NCBI GenBank assembly: GCA_022824265.1
Contig: JAJEAG010000005.1
Span: forward strand, 21,966-85,965
Reading direction: 5' to 3'
Source: Candidatus Poribacteria bacterium
GTDB taxonomy: Bacteria > Poribacteria > WGA-4E > WGA-3G
Length of the DNA: 64,000 bases
Part shown: positions 28,828 to 38,333 of the stretch, piece after piece
How the letters are laid out: each line of letters opens with the position of its first letter
How positions within the stretch are numbered: position 1 is the stretch's first letter
Made by a program: the position numbers and the translations under genes
The notes under the pieces: model-generated
What the model saw: only the letters and a program-made list of their open reading frames with translations
The model's database searches: none
Told to the model about the DNA's origin: nothing

Positions 28828-30759
28828 ATGAGTTGTTGTGCTTCACATACATTTAAGAGAATCTACCTGATTCTCGCGCTTGTGCTACTCGGTTTTGTAC
28901 TATTTTCAGTATTGCCAGCATTTGCACAAGACATGACTGATGAAGAATACCGTCCATTTCCTTTGATAGGGAGCCGTAACGCAGCTTGGATAGCCGCACA
29001 ACTTCATCTGCTGTTTGGTTCTTTTATCCTCGGTGTGCCAATGTTTGCTGTTATCATTGAGTTCATCGGTTGGAAAACCAAGGAAGAACGGTATGATCGG
29101 ATGGCGTATGAGTTCATCAAACTCTGTATGGGAGCATTTTCAACAACTGCCTTACTTGGTGGTGTTCTCGTCTTTGTCTTGGTATGGTGCTACCCTAAAG
29201 TTTTGAGCAAGTTAAGCGGTATATTCGGTCCAACCATGATTTTTTACGTCATACTGTTCTTTGGTGAAACCTTTACACTCTACATCTATTACTACGGTTG
29301 GGATAAGATGAAGGGTCGGTTTAAATGGGTGCACCTTTTCCTCGGAGTTCTCTTAAATATCTGGGGTACAGCGATTATGTTTGTGTCAAACACTTGGCTT
29401 ACCTATCAGACGAGTCCTGCAACACAGTTCAGAAAGTTATCAGATTCTACCAAGGAAAAATTAACAGATTTTAATAAGGAAGAGATGGTGGCTGAGATGT
29501 TAGCTCATGATCCAGAGTTAACGTCAGCAGAAGCCGCAGCAAAGGTTGATGCAACTGTAATCTCGCTCCATGACGAAACTACCGGCGAATTTTTGGGTAC
29601 GGTATGGGATGCTATAAACAATTTCACTTGGATGCCAGTCAATATACACCGACTCATCGGGAACATCGCTTTTGGTGGATCTATTGTAGCAGCCTATGCA
29701 GCATTTCGATTTCTCGTGGCAAAATCCAAAGAAGATAAAGCACACTACGATTGGATGGGTTACAATGGAAATTTCATCGCTTTGATCGGATTGATCCCTT
29801 TACCATTTGCGGGTTATTGGTTAGGTAAAGAAATCTACGATTTCAATAATACAATGGGTATTAACATGATGGGGAGTCTCTTCTCGTGGTTATTTATCCT
29901 ACAAGCAGTGATGATTGGAGTGCTGTTTATTGGTGCAAACTACTATCTTTGGTCTGGTATGGGACGTATTAAGGGGGCAGAGATTTATGCACGGTATCGT
30001 CCTTATATGATTACAGTGATTGTTATCTGTGTAGCAATATGGATGACCCCGCGTACGTTATCCAAGATATCATCCGCATCAGAACTTAGTGCGATGGGAG
30101 GGTCAAACCATCCACATCTCGGCTTTTTTGGGTTGATGACAGCAAAAAATACTGTTGTTAATATTGTTATTCTAACCACTTTTCTCAGTTTTCTCTTTTA
30201 TAGACGATCTGGTAAGACACCTATTGTAGGTTGGAAAGGTGTAGGAAATATCCTTATTTCGGCTATTTTCTTTTTAGGTGTGGTTGTAATTGTTGTTATA
30301 GGTATTGTTGGGTTTACAGTCGAAACTAATGTACGCGTAAATGTACTGACCCCGTGGCAAGTTTTAGTAGCACTCGGCGTAATGGTTGTGGTAACAATCC
30401 TTGATATAATCATGTATCGAAAAGCCACTATGTCCGGAACGATCAATTGGGGGCAAATGACAGATCGGTCTCAGTACGTTCTAATACTACTTGCGATTAC
30501 GTTTACATCACTAATGGGTTTGATGGGATATGCACGTTCAGGTCTACGCGAAGGGTGGCACATCTTCGGTGTAATGAAAGATACCTCTGTAGATGCATTT
30601 ACACCGTCACTTAGTAGTGCTGTAAACATGGTTTCAATCATAATGGTTATATTCTTTGCTCTTGTTGGATTTATATTCTGGCTCGGACTCTGGGGAGATA
30701 AGAAAAAACAAGCTGCAGTACCAGTTGAAGCAGAAGCAACTGCGGAAAGTGATGCTTAA
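28828..30759 (+). CDS. cytochrome bd oxidase subunit I (CydA)-like membrane protein, no CydB partner nearby
   Basis: GSRNAAWIAAQLHLLFGSFILGVPMFAVIIEFIG; many TM segments; CydA-like helix arrangement. Confidence 0.8.
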   Translation: MSCCASHTFKRIYLILALVLLGFVLFSVLPAFAQDMTDEEYRPFPLIGSRNAAWIAAQLHLLFGSFILGVPMFAVIIEFIGWKTKEERYDRMAYEFIKLCMGAFSTTALLGGVLVFVLVWCYPKVLSKLSGIFGPTMIFYVILFFGETFTLYIYYYGWDKMKGRFKWVHLFLGVLLNIWGTAIMFVSNTWLTYQTSPATQFRKLSDSTKEKLTDFNKEEMVAEMLAHDPELTSAEAAAKVDATVISLHDETTGEFLGTVWDAINNFTWMPVNIHRLIGNIAFGGSIVAAYAAFRFLVAKSKEDKAHYDWMGYNGNFIALIGLIPLPFAGYWLGKEIYDFNNTMGINMMGSLFSWLFILQAVMIGVLFIGANYYLWSGMGRIKGAEIYARYRPYMITVIVICVAIWMTPRTLSKISSASELSAMGGSNHPHLGFFGLMTAKNTVVNIVILTTFLSFLFYRRSGKTPIVGWKGVGNILISAIFFLGVVVIVVIGIVGFTVETNVRVNVLTPWQVLVALGVMVVVTILDIIMYRKATMSGTINWGQMTDRSQYVLILLAITFTSLMGLMGYARSGLREGWHIFGVMKDTSVDAFTPSLSSAVNMVSIIMVIFFALVGFIFWLGLWGDKKKQAAVPVEAEATAESDA

Positions 30760-30838
30760 CCGTTAAAAGAGCAAATTGCGTAAAAAAAGATACAGTATTG
30801 TTCACACCTAAATACTTTTTAGAAATATTGTTCTCTCA

Positions 30839-32392
30839 ATGTCTTTATCGGAGGACAGAAGAATGTCAAAAAATACAATCATAAAAATCGCAGGTCTAAT
30901 ATTAATGTTAGTGAGTTTTATTGCATTTGTTGCGAAGGCTCCAGCATTTCCAATAGAGTCTGAAAAATTGCTGCCTTGGTCTGTCTGGTTTCTAATTGCT
31001 GTTCTGATTAATATGGTTGTATGGGGAATTGTTATGAAATTGATGACATTTGCTTTGTCAATTATCTGGTTTTTTGCACTTATAGCTGCATGGGTTCCAA
31101 GTACAGCTATTGGAACTGGAACTGTAACCGAGTTAGATTGGAGTGACCCAGATGCAGTTGTTGAAATCGGTGAAAGTATTTTTAATACTAAAGGGCAGTG
31201 TAGTGCTTGCCACACCTTGGATACTTCAGCACCAAAGGGACGATGTCCAGATTTGACAGACATTGGCGTACTCGCAGCGACCAGACAACCCGGTTTAGAT
31301 GCAAAACAATACCTTATTGAATCTCTATATGAACCGAGTAAGTACTTGGTTCCTGGATACGGCAGTATCATGCCAGAGATATGGAAAAATCCGATTGCAC
31401 TTACAAAGGTTGAAATCCAAGCAGTCATAGCTTTTCTACAAAGTCAAGGTGGTGAAATTGATTCAGAACCGTTTGACGAACCGATAGATAGAGCCGATGT
31501 AGGCACAACTGCAGAAGAACTTGCCCCGTTACTTTCTGGAGATCTTGAAAAAGGAAAACAGGTATTTATAGATGCAGCATGTATTTCATGTCATGTTGTG
31601 CAAGGTCTTGAAAATCCGAAAGCAGGTGAGGTAAATGAAGATTTTGAAGTTGTCACCGCACCAGAATTAACAGACATTGCAGCTCTAAACAGCATGCGTT
31701 ATATTGAAGAGTCAATACTATTACCTAATGCATTAATTGTTGCTGGCTACGGCACAGTCAAGGTGAAAGCAAATGGTATAACCTATGAAGGAACACTTGT
31801 GTCAGAGGATACCGATAAGGTTATAGTCCGAACAAAAGATGCAGACGGTACTGAACAAGAACACACTATCCTCTTTAGTGATTTTGATGAGGAACCTATT
31901 GATGAAGAGGACATTGTAAATCTAATTGATAACGGGTATTTCACGTTAACAATTACACCCATGGAATCTGACACGTCCATAAGTGGCGATATCGTTAAGG
32001 AAACTACAGACACAGTTACACTCAAGGTAGGAGAGGAAACAGTAACAGTATCTAAGACCGAAGTTAAAAAGATGATGACACTTACCGACTTTGACGGTGT
32101 ACGGACCGTTGGCGAACATATATCAGGTACCATGGATGATGACGAAATCGTCTTGATGATTGATGGAAGTGAAGAAAGTTTTGATCCGTTTGACATTGAA
32201 GAAGCTATTATAATGGTTGCATCCGGTAAAAAACTGCATGATACATCACCAATGCCAGTGAACTTCCCCGATACATTAACTGTAGTTGAAATGGCAAATT
32301 TACTTGCATACTTGAGTACATTAACTGGCGTTACTACAGAAGAAACAAGTGATACAACATCAGAAAATCCATCAGAGGAAACTGCTGAATAA
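30839..32392 (+). CDS. membrane-anchored diheme cytochrome c with beta-barrel-like inserts
   Basis: CSACH and CISCH; inserts VKVKANGITYEGTLVSEDTDKVIVRT... and ISGDIVKETTDTVTLKVGEETVTVSKTEV. Confidence 0.88.
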   Translation: MSLSEDRRMSKNTIIKIAGLILMLVSFIAFVAKAPAFPIESEKLLPWSVWFLIAVLINMVVWGIVMKLMTFALSIIWFFALIAAWVPSTAIGTGTVTELDWSDPDAVVEIGESIFNTKGQCSACHTLDTSAPKGRCPDLTDIGVLAATRQPGLDAKQYLIESLYEPSKYLVPGYGSIMPEIWKNPIALTKVEIQAVIAFLQSQGGEIDSEPFDEPIDRADVGTTAEELAPLLSGDLEKGKQVFIDAACISCHVVQGLENPKAGEVNEDFEVVTAPELTDIAALNSMRYIEESILLPNALIVAGYGTVKVKANGITYEGTLVSEDTDKVIVRTKDADGTEQEHTILFSDFDEEPIDEEDIVNLIDNGYFTLTITPMESDTSISGDIVKETTDTVTLKVGEETVTVSKTEVKKMMTLTDFDGVRTVGEHISGTMDDDEIVLMIDGSEESFDPFDIEEAIIMVASGKKLHDTSPMPVNFPDTLTVVEMANLLAYLSTLTGVTTEETSDTTSENPSEETAE

Positions 32393-32434
32393 TCAATCAT
32401 ATATCGGTATTGTTAGACCTAAAAGAGGTAAACC

Positions 32435-33196
32435 ATGAGAAAACCATCGCTTTTCACGATATGTTTTGTTATTTTTATCGCATCATGGATATTCTTAAGG
32501 TATATCGTTGGTAGTCTAATCTCAGTTCCTATACCGAACAGTGTCATTGTGATGTATATGGCGTTGATTCTCATTGCCATTTTAGTCCACATATCTGTTG
32601 AAGACTCAAGATTAAGTGAATTCCTTCGTCCAATTATTGAAACGCTTGTTGATGAAAATAAAAAAGTACGACGGATAGTTTTGGTGGTGTTGATTCCGCT
32701 ATTTATGCTGGGATATACCTATACAAATATAGCACAAAAAGCGGGTCCTCCAGGAGATCCACGGGATGCACATCCGTCACCACCGTTAGAATTAACGTAC
32801 AAGGATGAAGTTATTGAAGATGTTGAAAATCCTTATAGACACTTGGAAAAAGACAATCCAGAAGAATTTAAATCACACGTAGAAAATGGTAGACGTGTTT
32901 ATTATGATAACTGTTTTTATTGTCATGGAGATCATCTTGATGGTCAAGGACATTTTGCTAGCGCGTTAAATCCGTTACCAGCGAATTTTCAGGACCCAGG
33001 AATTATTCCCAATTTCCAAGAATCTTTCTTCTTTTGGCGTATTAGTAAAGGTGGTCCAGGATTACCCAAAGAAGGCACACCGTGGAATTCAGCAATGCCT
33101 ATTTGGGAAGATCATCTTGAAAAAGAAGAAATTTGGGATGTTATACTTTTTTTATCCGAATATACCGGTTATTCATACCGTGAGGTTGGACATTAA
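32435..33196 (+). CDS. membrane-anchored monoheme cytochrome c
   Basis: YYDNCFYCHGDHLDGQGHFASALNPLPANFQDPG; N-terminal TM segments. Confidence 0.92.
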   Translation: MRKPSLFTICFVIFIASWIFLRYIVGSLISVPIPNSVIVMYMALILIAILVHISVEDSRLSEFLRPIIETLVDENKKVRRIVLVVLIPLFMLGYTYTNIAQKAGPPGDPRDAHPSPPLELTYKDEVIEDVENPYRHLEKDNPEEFKSHVENGRRVYYDNCFYCHGDHLDGQGHFASALNPLPANFQDPGIIPNFQESFFFWRISKGGPGLPKEGTPWNSAMPIWEDHLEKEEIWDVILFLSEYTGYSYREVGH

Positions 33197-33198
33197 TC

Positions 33199-34896
33199 AT
33201 GAGAACATCAATTTTTGTCTTGTCCATCATAATCTTTCTTCTATTTTCTGTTATTTTCATATCTTATGCTCAGGAGGCACCGGAAGTTTCTGAGCGAGGA
33301 AAAGAGGTATATGAGGAAAGTTGCGCACATTGTCATGGGGTTGAAGGAAGAGGAGATGGTAGTGCGGCAAAGAACCTCCTGCCCCAACCAAGAGATTTCA
33401 CTGGAGGAATATATAAAATTCGTTCAACAGCAAGTGGCGAACTACCTACAGATAAAGACTTATTTGACATCATTTCCAAGGGAATGCCCGGATCGTCAAT
33501 GCCAGAATGGGAATCTGCACTAAGTGCTGATGATCGTTGGGAAGTTGTATCATATATCAAAACTTTTTATGAAGGTTTCAAAGAGAATGAATCACCTCCA
33601 AAAGAAATTAGTTTGGACGGTAAAATACCATATTCTGAAGAGAGTGTTGAAATTGGTAAATTCTTTTATACACAATTTGCGTGTTTTGAATGCCATGGAA
33701 ATGCAGGACGCGGTGACGGTACATCAGCACCAACCTTGCAAGATGAATGGGGTTTCAAAAGTTGGCCTGCAAATCTAACAGAAAACTGGAATTTCAGAGG
33801 CGGTAGCAGTACAGAGGATATTTACAAGCGGTTCATTGGTGGTATTGCAGGATCCGCTATGCCAATGTTTGAGGATGCCTCTTTTGGCTTAACTATAGAA
33901 GAAGCACAACGATACGGTCAATTGGAGAATAAGGTCGAAATGACTGATACTGAGGATGAAGAATTTAACACACTTGATGAAAAAATGGGAAATGCTTATG
34001 ACATTTTAGATATGATGACGGAAGGATTAGCAAACGAAGAACAGAAACAAAAACATGCTGAAGCAATGAAAATATTTCAAGAAAAAAGTTGGCATATTAC
34101 CAATTATGTCAAATCCCTTGCCCCAGAAAAAAGACCGGAACCGGCAATCGGTAAAAATGCCCTTCGGTCACAATATACAGTAGACACCTTACCGACAATT
34201 GATGATGCCGCGTGGGGTACTCTGGAAGCAAGTTACTTTCCACTGGTTGGTCAAATTATTGTTGAACCTCGTCAATTTAATCCAACAATAGATTCAGTAA
34301 ATGTTAAGTCATTTTACAATGACACTGAGGTAGCATTTCTTTTTATATGGGACGACAGGACCAATAATACTGAGGAACAAGAGAACGAGGATTTTGGCAA
34401 AACCTATGAAGACGCAATTGCTATCCAATTTCCAGTGAAGATTCCACAAGATCCAACCGCACCAAAACCATATTTTCTTTGGGGTGGTAAAAAGGCAGTC
34501 TACTTATGGCAGTGGAAAGCTTCTGCAGTTAACTCGGTAACAGAACTTACAGCAAAAGGTATCACAAATGCGGAAGTTCAAGAAGTACAAGGGGACATAC
34601 AAGCGGAAGGTAAATATACCGATGGACAATATAGACTGTGGGTTAAACGAGCATTAAAAACCGACGATAAAAAAGATTTACAAATTGAACCAGGTGTATT
34701 TGTTCCAATCGCATTCTCGGTTTGGGATGGCGCAAACGGTGATATTGACACAAAACGTGTGATCTCAAGTTGGTATTCCTTCGTCTTGGAGCCTGTTCCT
34801 TCATCCAGAAGGTTTATCTATCCCCCGATAGTTGCTTTACTCTCGTTAGGAATATTGGTCGGTCTACGAGGGTTCGTGTATCGGAGAAATTCATAA
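33199..34896 (+). CDS. diheme cytochrome c fused to ethylbenzene-dehydrogenase-like heme b domain, C-terminal TM
   Basis: SCAHCHGVEGRGDG and ACFECHGNAGRGDG; C-terminal half IDDAAWGTLEASYFPLVGQ...SFYNDTEVAFLFIWDDRTNN...GVFVPIAFSVWDGANGD typical of EB_dh gamma-type domains. Confidence 0.88.
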   Translation: MRTSIFVLSIIIFLLFSVIFISYAQEAPEVSERGKEVYEESCAHCHGVEGRGDGSAAKNLLPQPRDFTGGIYKIRSTASGELPTDKDLFDIISKGMPGSSMPEWESALSADDRWEVVSYIKTFYEGFKENESPPKEISLDGKIPYSEESVEIGKFFYTQFACFECHGNAGRGDGTSAPTLQDEWGFKSWPANLTENWNFRGGSSTEDIYKRFIGGIAGSAMPMFEDASFGLTIEEAQRYGQLENKVEMTDTEDEEFNTLDEKMGNAYDILDMMTEGLANEEQKQKHAEAMKIFQEKSWHITNYVKSLAPEKRPEPAIGKNALRSQYTVDTLPTIDDAAWGTLEASYFPLVGQIIVEPRQFNPTIDSVNVKSFYNDTEVAFLFIWDDRTNNTEEQENEDFGKTYEDAIAIQFPVKIPQDPTAPKPYFLWGGKKAVYLWQWKASAVNSVTELTAKGITNAEVQEVQGDIQAEGKYTDGQYRLWVKRALKTDDKKDLQIEPGVFVPIAFSVWDGANGDIDTKRVISSWYSFVLEPVPSSRRFIYPPIVALLSLGILVGLRGFVYRRNS

Positions 34897-35044
34897 AGTT
34901 ATAGATTAAAATAATTGTGACAGTAATGTCCTTTTACCAGATATTTTATATTTACTCATAAAGACATAACATTAGAGGTTGTTTATCCGTGAGGATGTTG
35001 TAATAAATCACCTCAAAATTGTATGTCTATAAAGGAGAAAAAAG

Positions 35045-35839
35045 ATGAAAACTAAAATGTTGATATGTTTCGCACTGCTTATTGCTTGTGGTTTCGGCCT
35101 GTTCGTGTTTGCAGACGACCACGAAGAAGAGGAAATGAATAAACTCGTTTTTTCTAAAGAAACGTATAAAACCATGAAGGTTAACAACGGTGGAAAAATA
35201 AGTGGTGTCGTAAAGTTTGAAGGTGAAGTGCCTGAAAAGAAAAAACTTGCAATAAATAAAGATCCCGCTGTTTGTGGTGTAGTAGATAAATTTGACGAAT
35301 CACTTGTCGTAGGTGAAAATATGGCATTGAAAAATACAATTGTCTACCTGATGGATATTACGCAAGGAAAAGATTTCGACAAGGATGCGAAGGTAGAACT
35401 TGATCAGAAGGAATGCCGATTCAATCCGCATGTGCAGATCATTCCTGTTGGTACAGCTCTAACGGTGTTGAACAACGACAAGGCGACACATAATGTACAT
35501 ATTTTTGGCACAAAAAAGAATGGTACATCAATCAACAAACAACAGACAAGAAACCGAAAAAGAATGAAACTCGCAGCAGCAAAAGGGGCTGAGGGACCAG
35601 TCGAAGTGAAATGCGACATCCACGGATGGATGAAAGCATGGGTCGCTTATGTTCCGCATCCGTATTTCGCAGTGACTAACGAAAAGGGTGAATTCACTCT
35701 TGAAGATGTTCCCCCTGGTGAATATAAGTTAGGGTACTGGCACGAAACCTGCGGAAATAATAACAAAGAACCTGTTGTTGTTACAGTCGCTGCTGGTGGT
35801 GAACTCAAACAAGATTTCACATTGAAAATCAAGAAGTAG
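35045..35839 (+). CDS. cupredoxin-like secreted protein, paralogue of 27985..28752
   Basis: IIPVGTALTVLNNDKATHNVHIF...VEVKCDIHGWMKAWVAYVPHPYFAVTNEKGEFTLEDVPPGEYKLGYWHE. Confidence 0.85.
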   Translation: MKTKMLICFALLIACGFGLFVFADDHEEEEMNKLVFSKETYKTMKVNNGGKISGVVKFEGEVPEKKKLAINKDPAVCGVVDKFDESLVVGENMALKNTIVYLMDITQGKDFDKDAKVELDQKECRFNPHVQIIPVGTALTVLNNDKATHNVHIFGTKKNGTSINKQQTRNRKRMKLAAAKGAEGPVEVKCDIHGWMKAWVAYVPHPYFAVTNEKGEFTLEDVPPGEYKLGYWHETCGNNNKEPVVVTVAAGGELKQDFTLKIKK

Positions 35840-35845
35840 TAAGAT

Positions 35846-36763
35846 GTGAACGATAAAATTACGGTTGAAAATCTAACGCACACTTATGGTACAAGATGTG
35901 CGTTAGATAACATAAGTTTCACCGTATCATGTGGAGAGATTTTTTGTCTACTTGGTCCGAACGGTAGTGGAAAAACAACACTTTTTAAGATTTTGTCAAC
36001 ACTCATGAAACCTACCTCCGGGAATGTTGACATTCTCGGCTTTGATTTAAATACAAAGTCAAAAGCCATACGAAAATTACTCGGTGTTGTTTTTCAACAT
36101 CCTGGACTTGATATCAAGCTTACTGTGACAGAGAATTTAAGACATCACGGTCATCTCTACGGACTCAAAGGTAAGACTCTTAAACATAGAATTTCTGAAT
36201 TATTGGAACGGTTTGGAATAATTGACAGAACGCATGACATTGTAGAAGAATTATCTGGAGGATTAAGAAGAAGAGTAGAAATCGCAAAGGCAATGCTTCA
36301 TTCACCGAGTGTTTTGCTGCTTGATGAACCAAGTAGTGGGTTAGATGTTGGTGCTCGCAGACAACTCAGCGATAATCTGAATTCACTTGCCACAACAGAA
36401 AACATACTTATTCTTCTGACAACACATCATCTGGATGAGGCTGATTTATCTACCCGCGTCGGAATGTTGGATTCAGGTAGGTTAGTGACAGTCGGAACAC
36501 CCGATGAACTCAAAGATATTATTACCGGTAATGTTGTGTTGATTGAGACAACAAATGGTGATACGCTCAGTCAGGCAATTGCAGAGAAATTTGAGGTTTC
36601 TCATACATTAATTGGTAATCATATACATATTGAATGTAAACAGGGTCATGAATTTGTGAAGGAGGTAGCTGCAGCGTTTCCCAACGATATTCGGTCTATT
36701 CGTGTAGGTAAAGCCTCATTAGAGGACGTTTTCACCAAGTTAACAGGAAACCCATTTGTATAG
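35846..36763 (+). CDS. ABC transporter ATP-binding protein
   Basis: Walker A GPNGSGKTT; LSGGLRRRVEIAKAMLHSPSVLLLDEPSSGLD. Confidence 0.97.
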   Translation: MNDKITVENLTHTYGTRCALDNISFTVSCGEIFCLLGPNGSGKTTLFKILSTLMKPTSGNVDILGFDLNTKSKAIRKLLGVVFQHPGLDIKLTVTENLRHHGHLYGLKGKTLKHRISELLERFGIIDRTHDIVEELSGGLRRRVEIAKAMLHSPSVLLLDEPSSGLDVGARRQLSDNLNSLATTENILILLTTHHLDEADLSTRVGMLDSGRLVTVGTPDELKDIITGNVVLIETTNGDTLSQAIAEKFEVSHTLIGNHIHIECKQGHEFVKEVAAAFPNDIRSIRVGKASLEDVFTKLTGNPFV

Positions 36764-36774
36764 GGAAGAATGAA

Positions 36775-37557
36775 ATGGTGAACGTTCTATTACCTGTTTC
36801 AACAATTTGGTGGCGTGAAATAATCCGCTTTTATCGACAACGGAGTCGTCTATTAAGTGCATTTGCACAGCCATTAGTATTCTGGATTCTAATCGGTAGC
36901 GGATTGGGGGCATCATTTCAGCCATCTGGAACATCGGAGGAAACTACTTATATTGAATACTTTTATCCGGGTATTGTCGTTTTAGTCTTGCTTTTTACTG
37001 CTATATTCGCTACAATCTCCGTTGTGAATGAACGACGTGAAGGTTTCCTTCAAGGTGTGCTAATTGCACCTGTTGCGAGATGGAGCATTGTACTCGGACA
37101 AGCATTGGGAGGGACAACGTTAGCACTACTACAAGGTGTACTACTACTATTCCTTGCCCCACTGATTGGTATACGTTTTGGACTATCATCTCTATGCTTA
37201 ACGATAGGTGTGATGGTTATTTTAGCGTTCGGGTTAACGAACCTCGGTCTCATCATCGCTTGGAGAATGGACTCAACACAAGGTTTTCATGCGATAATGA
37301 ACCTAATACTCATTCCAATTTGGTTGTTATCTGGCGCGTTCTTTCCAAGTATAGGAGCACCAAGTTGGTTAGGTTGGGTAATGAAACTAAATCCTTTGAC
37401 TTACGGGGTTACTGCATTTAGAAACAGTCTATATCTTGATACTGCAACTATTAACGGCAATATGCCGACGTTGGGATTTTCTATATTGATAATATCTTTG
37501 TTTTGTATTTTGACCTGTTTAGGTGCAACGTATACTGCCTCTACAAAAACAGTGTAA
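36775..37557 (+). CDS. ABC-2 type transporter permease
   Basis: Follows ATPase; GVLIAPVARWSIVLGQALGGTTLALLQG...LNPLTYGVTAFRN typical ABC-2 membrane motifs. Confidence 0.93.
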   Translation: MVNVLLPVSTIWWREIIRFYRQRSRLLSAFAQPLVFWILIGSGLGASFQPSGTSEETTYIEYFYPGIVVLVLLFTAIFATISVVNERREGFLQGVLIAPVARWSIVLGQALGGTTLALLQGVLLLFLAPLIGIRFGLSSLCLTIGVMVILAFGLTNLGLIIAWRMDSTQGFHAIMNLILIPIWLLSGAFFPSIGAPSWLGWVMKLNPLTYGVTAFRNSLYLDTATINGNMPTLGFSILIISLFCILTCLGATYTASTKTV

Positions 37558-37610
37558 AAAGGTGTACCTAATGACTATTTATGTCTACGATTTTGGAAAA
37601 GGAGGAATGA

Positions 37611-38270
37611 ATGCTAGGATGGCTTCCAGAAAATATATCAGAGTATGCACAAGGTATTGATACACTTTTTGCTCTTATTTATTGGATTACTGTGGTGGTC
37701 TTTGTGCTTGTGATGGGTACACTGATTGCATTCCTGATAATGTACCGTCACCGAGAAGGACACCGTGCTGAATACATTGAAGGAAGCACGAAACTTGAAA
37801 TCGTCTGGACAACAGCAACTACGGTAATTGTGTTTGGCTTGGCAATGTTAAGTTTTCCACAATGGAATAATCTGAAGTCTGCACCAGATAATCCTGATTA
37901 TGTTGTTCAAGTCCGAGGAGAACAATTTAACTGGTATATGATATATCCTGGTCCAGATAATGAAATAGGAACTGAAGATGATCTGGAATTAGAAAACGAA
38001 TTACATGTACCTGAGGATAAACTCATACAGATAATTCTAACCTCAAAAGATGTGATTCATAGTTTCTTTATACCTAATTTACGATTGAAACAGGACGCAT
38101 TACCGAATCGGTTCCTTGATAACATCAAGTTTCAGGCAACAAAGCCAGGAACGTATGAAATACCGTGTGCCGAACTCTGTGGATTTGGACACACAACTAT
38201 GGTCGGATTTCTTCATGTGCACACACAAGAAGAATATGATGCTTGGGTCAAGGAACAGTGGTCTGAATAA
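37611..38270 (+). CDS. ctaC: cytochrome c oxidase subunit II
   Basis: KDVIHSFFIPNLRLKQDALP...CAELCGFGHTTM CuA site. Confidence 0.96.
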   Translation: MLGWLPENISEYAQGIDTLFALIYWITVVVFVLVMGTLIAFLIMYRHREGHRAEYIEGSTKLEIVWTTATTVIVFGLAMLSFPQWNNLKSAPDNPDYVVQVRGEQFNWYMIYPGPDNEIGTEDDLELENELHVPEDKLIQIILTSKDVIHSFFIPNLRLKQDALPNRFLDNIKFQATKPGTYEIPCAELCGFGHTTMVGFLHVHTQEEYDAWVKEQWSE

Positions 38271-38333
38271 GGCACTGGAGCGGCAATAACAAGCAATTCA
38301 ACTTTGCTGGTCGCGAAAGGAGTAAGAATAAAG

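Noticed and set aside
35846-37557. Ccm-type cytochrome c maturation ABC exporter
   Set aside because: Permease is a generic ABC-2 type; no CcmC/CcmF/CcmE genes adjacent, so function is left unassigned.
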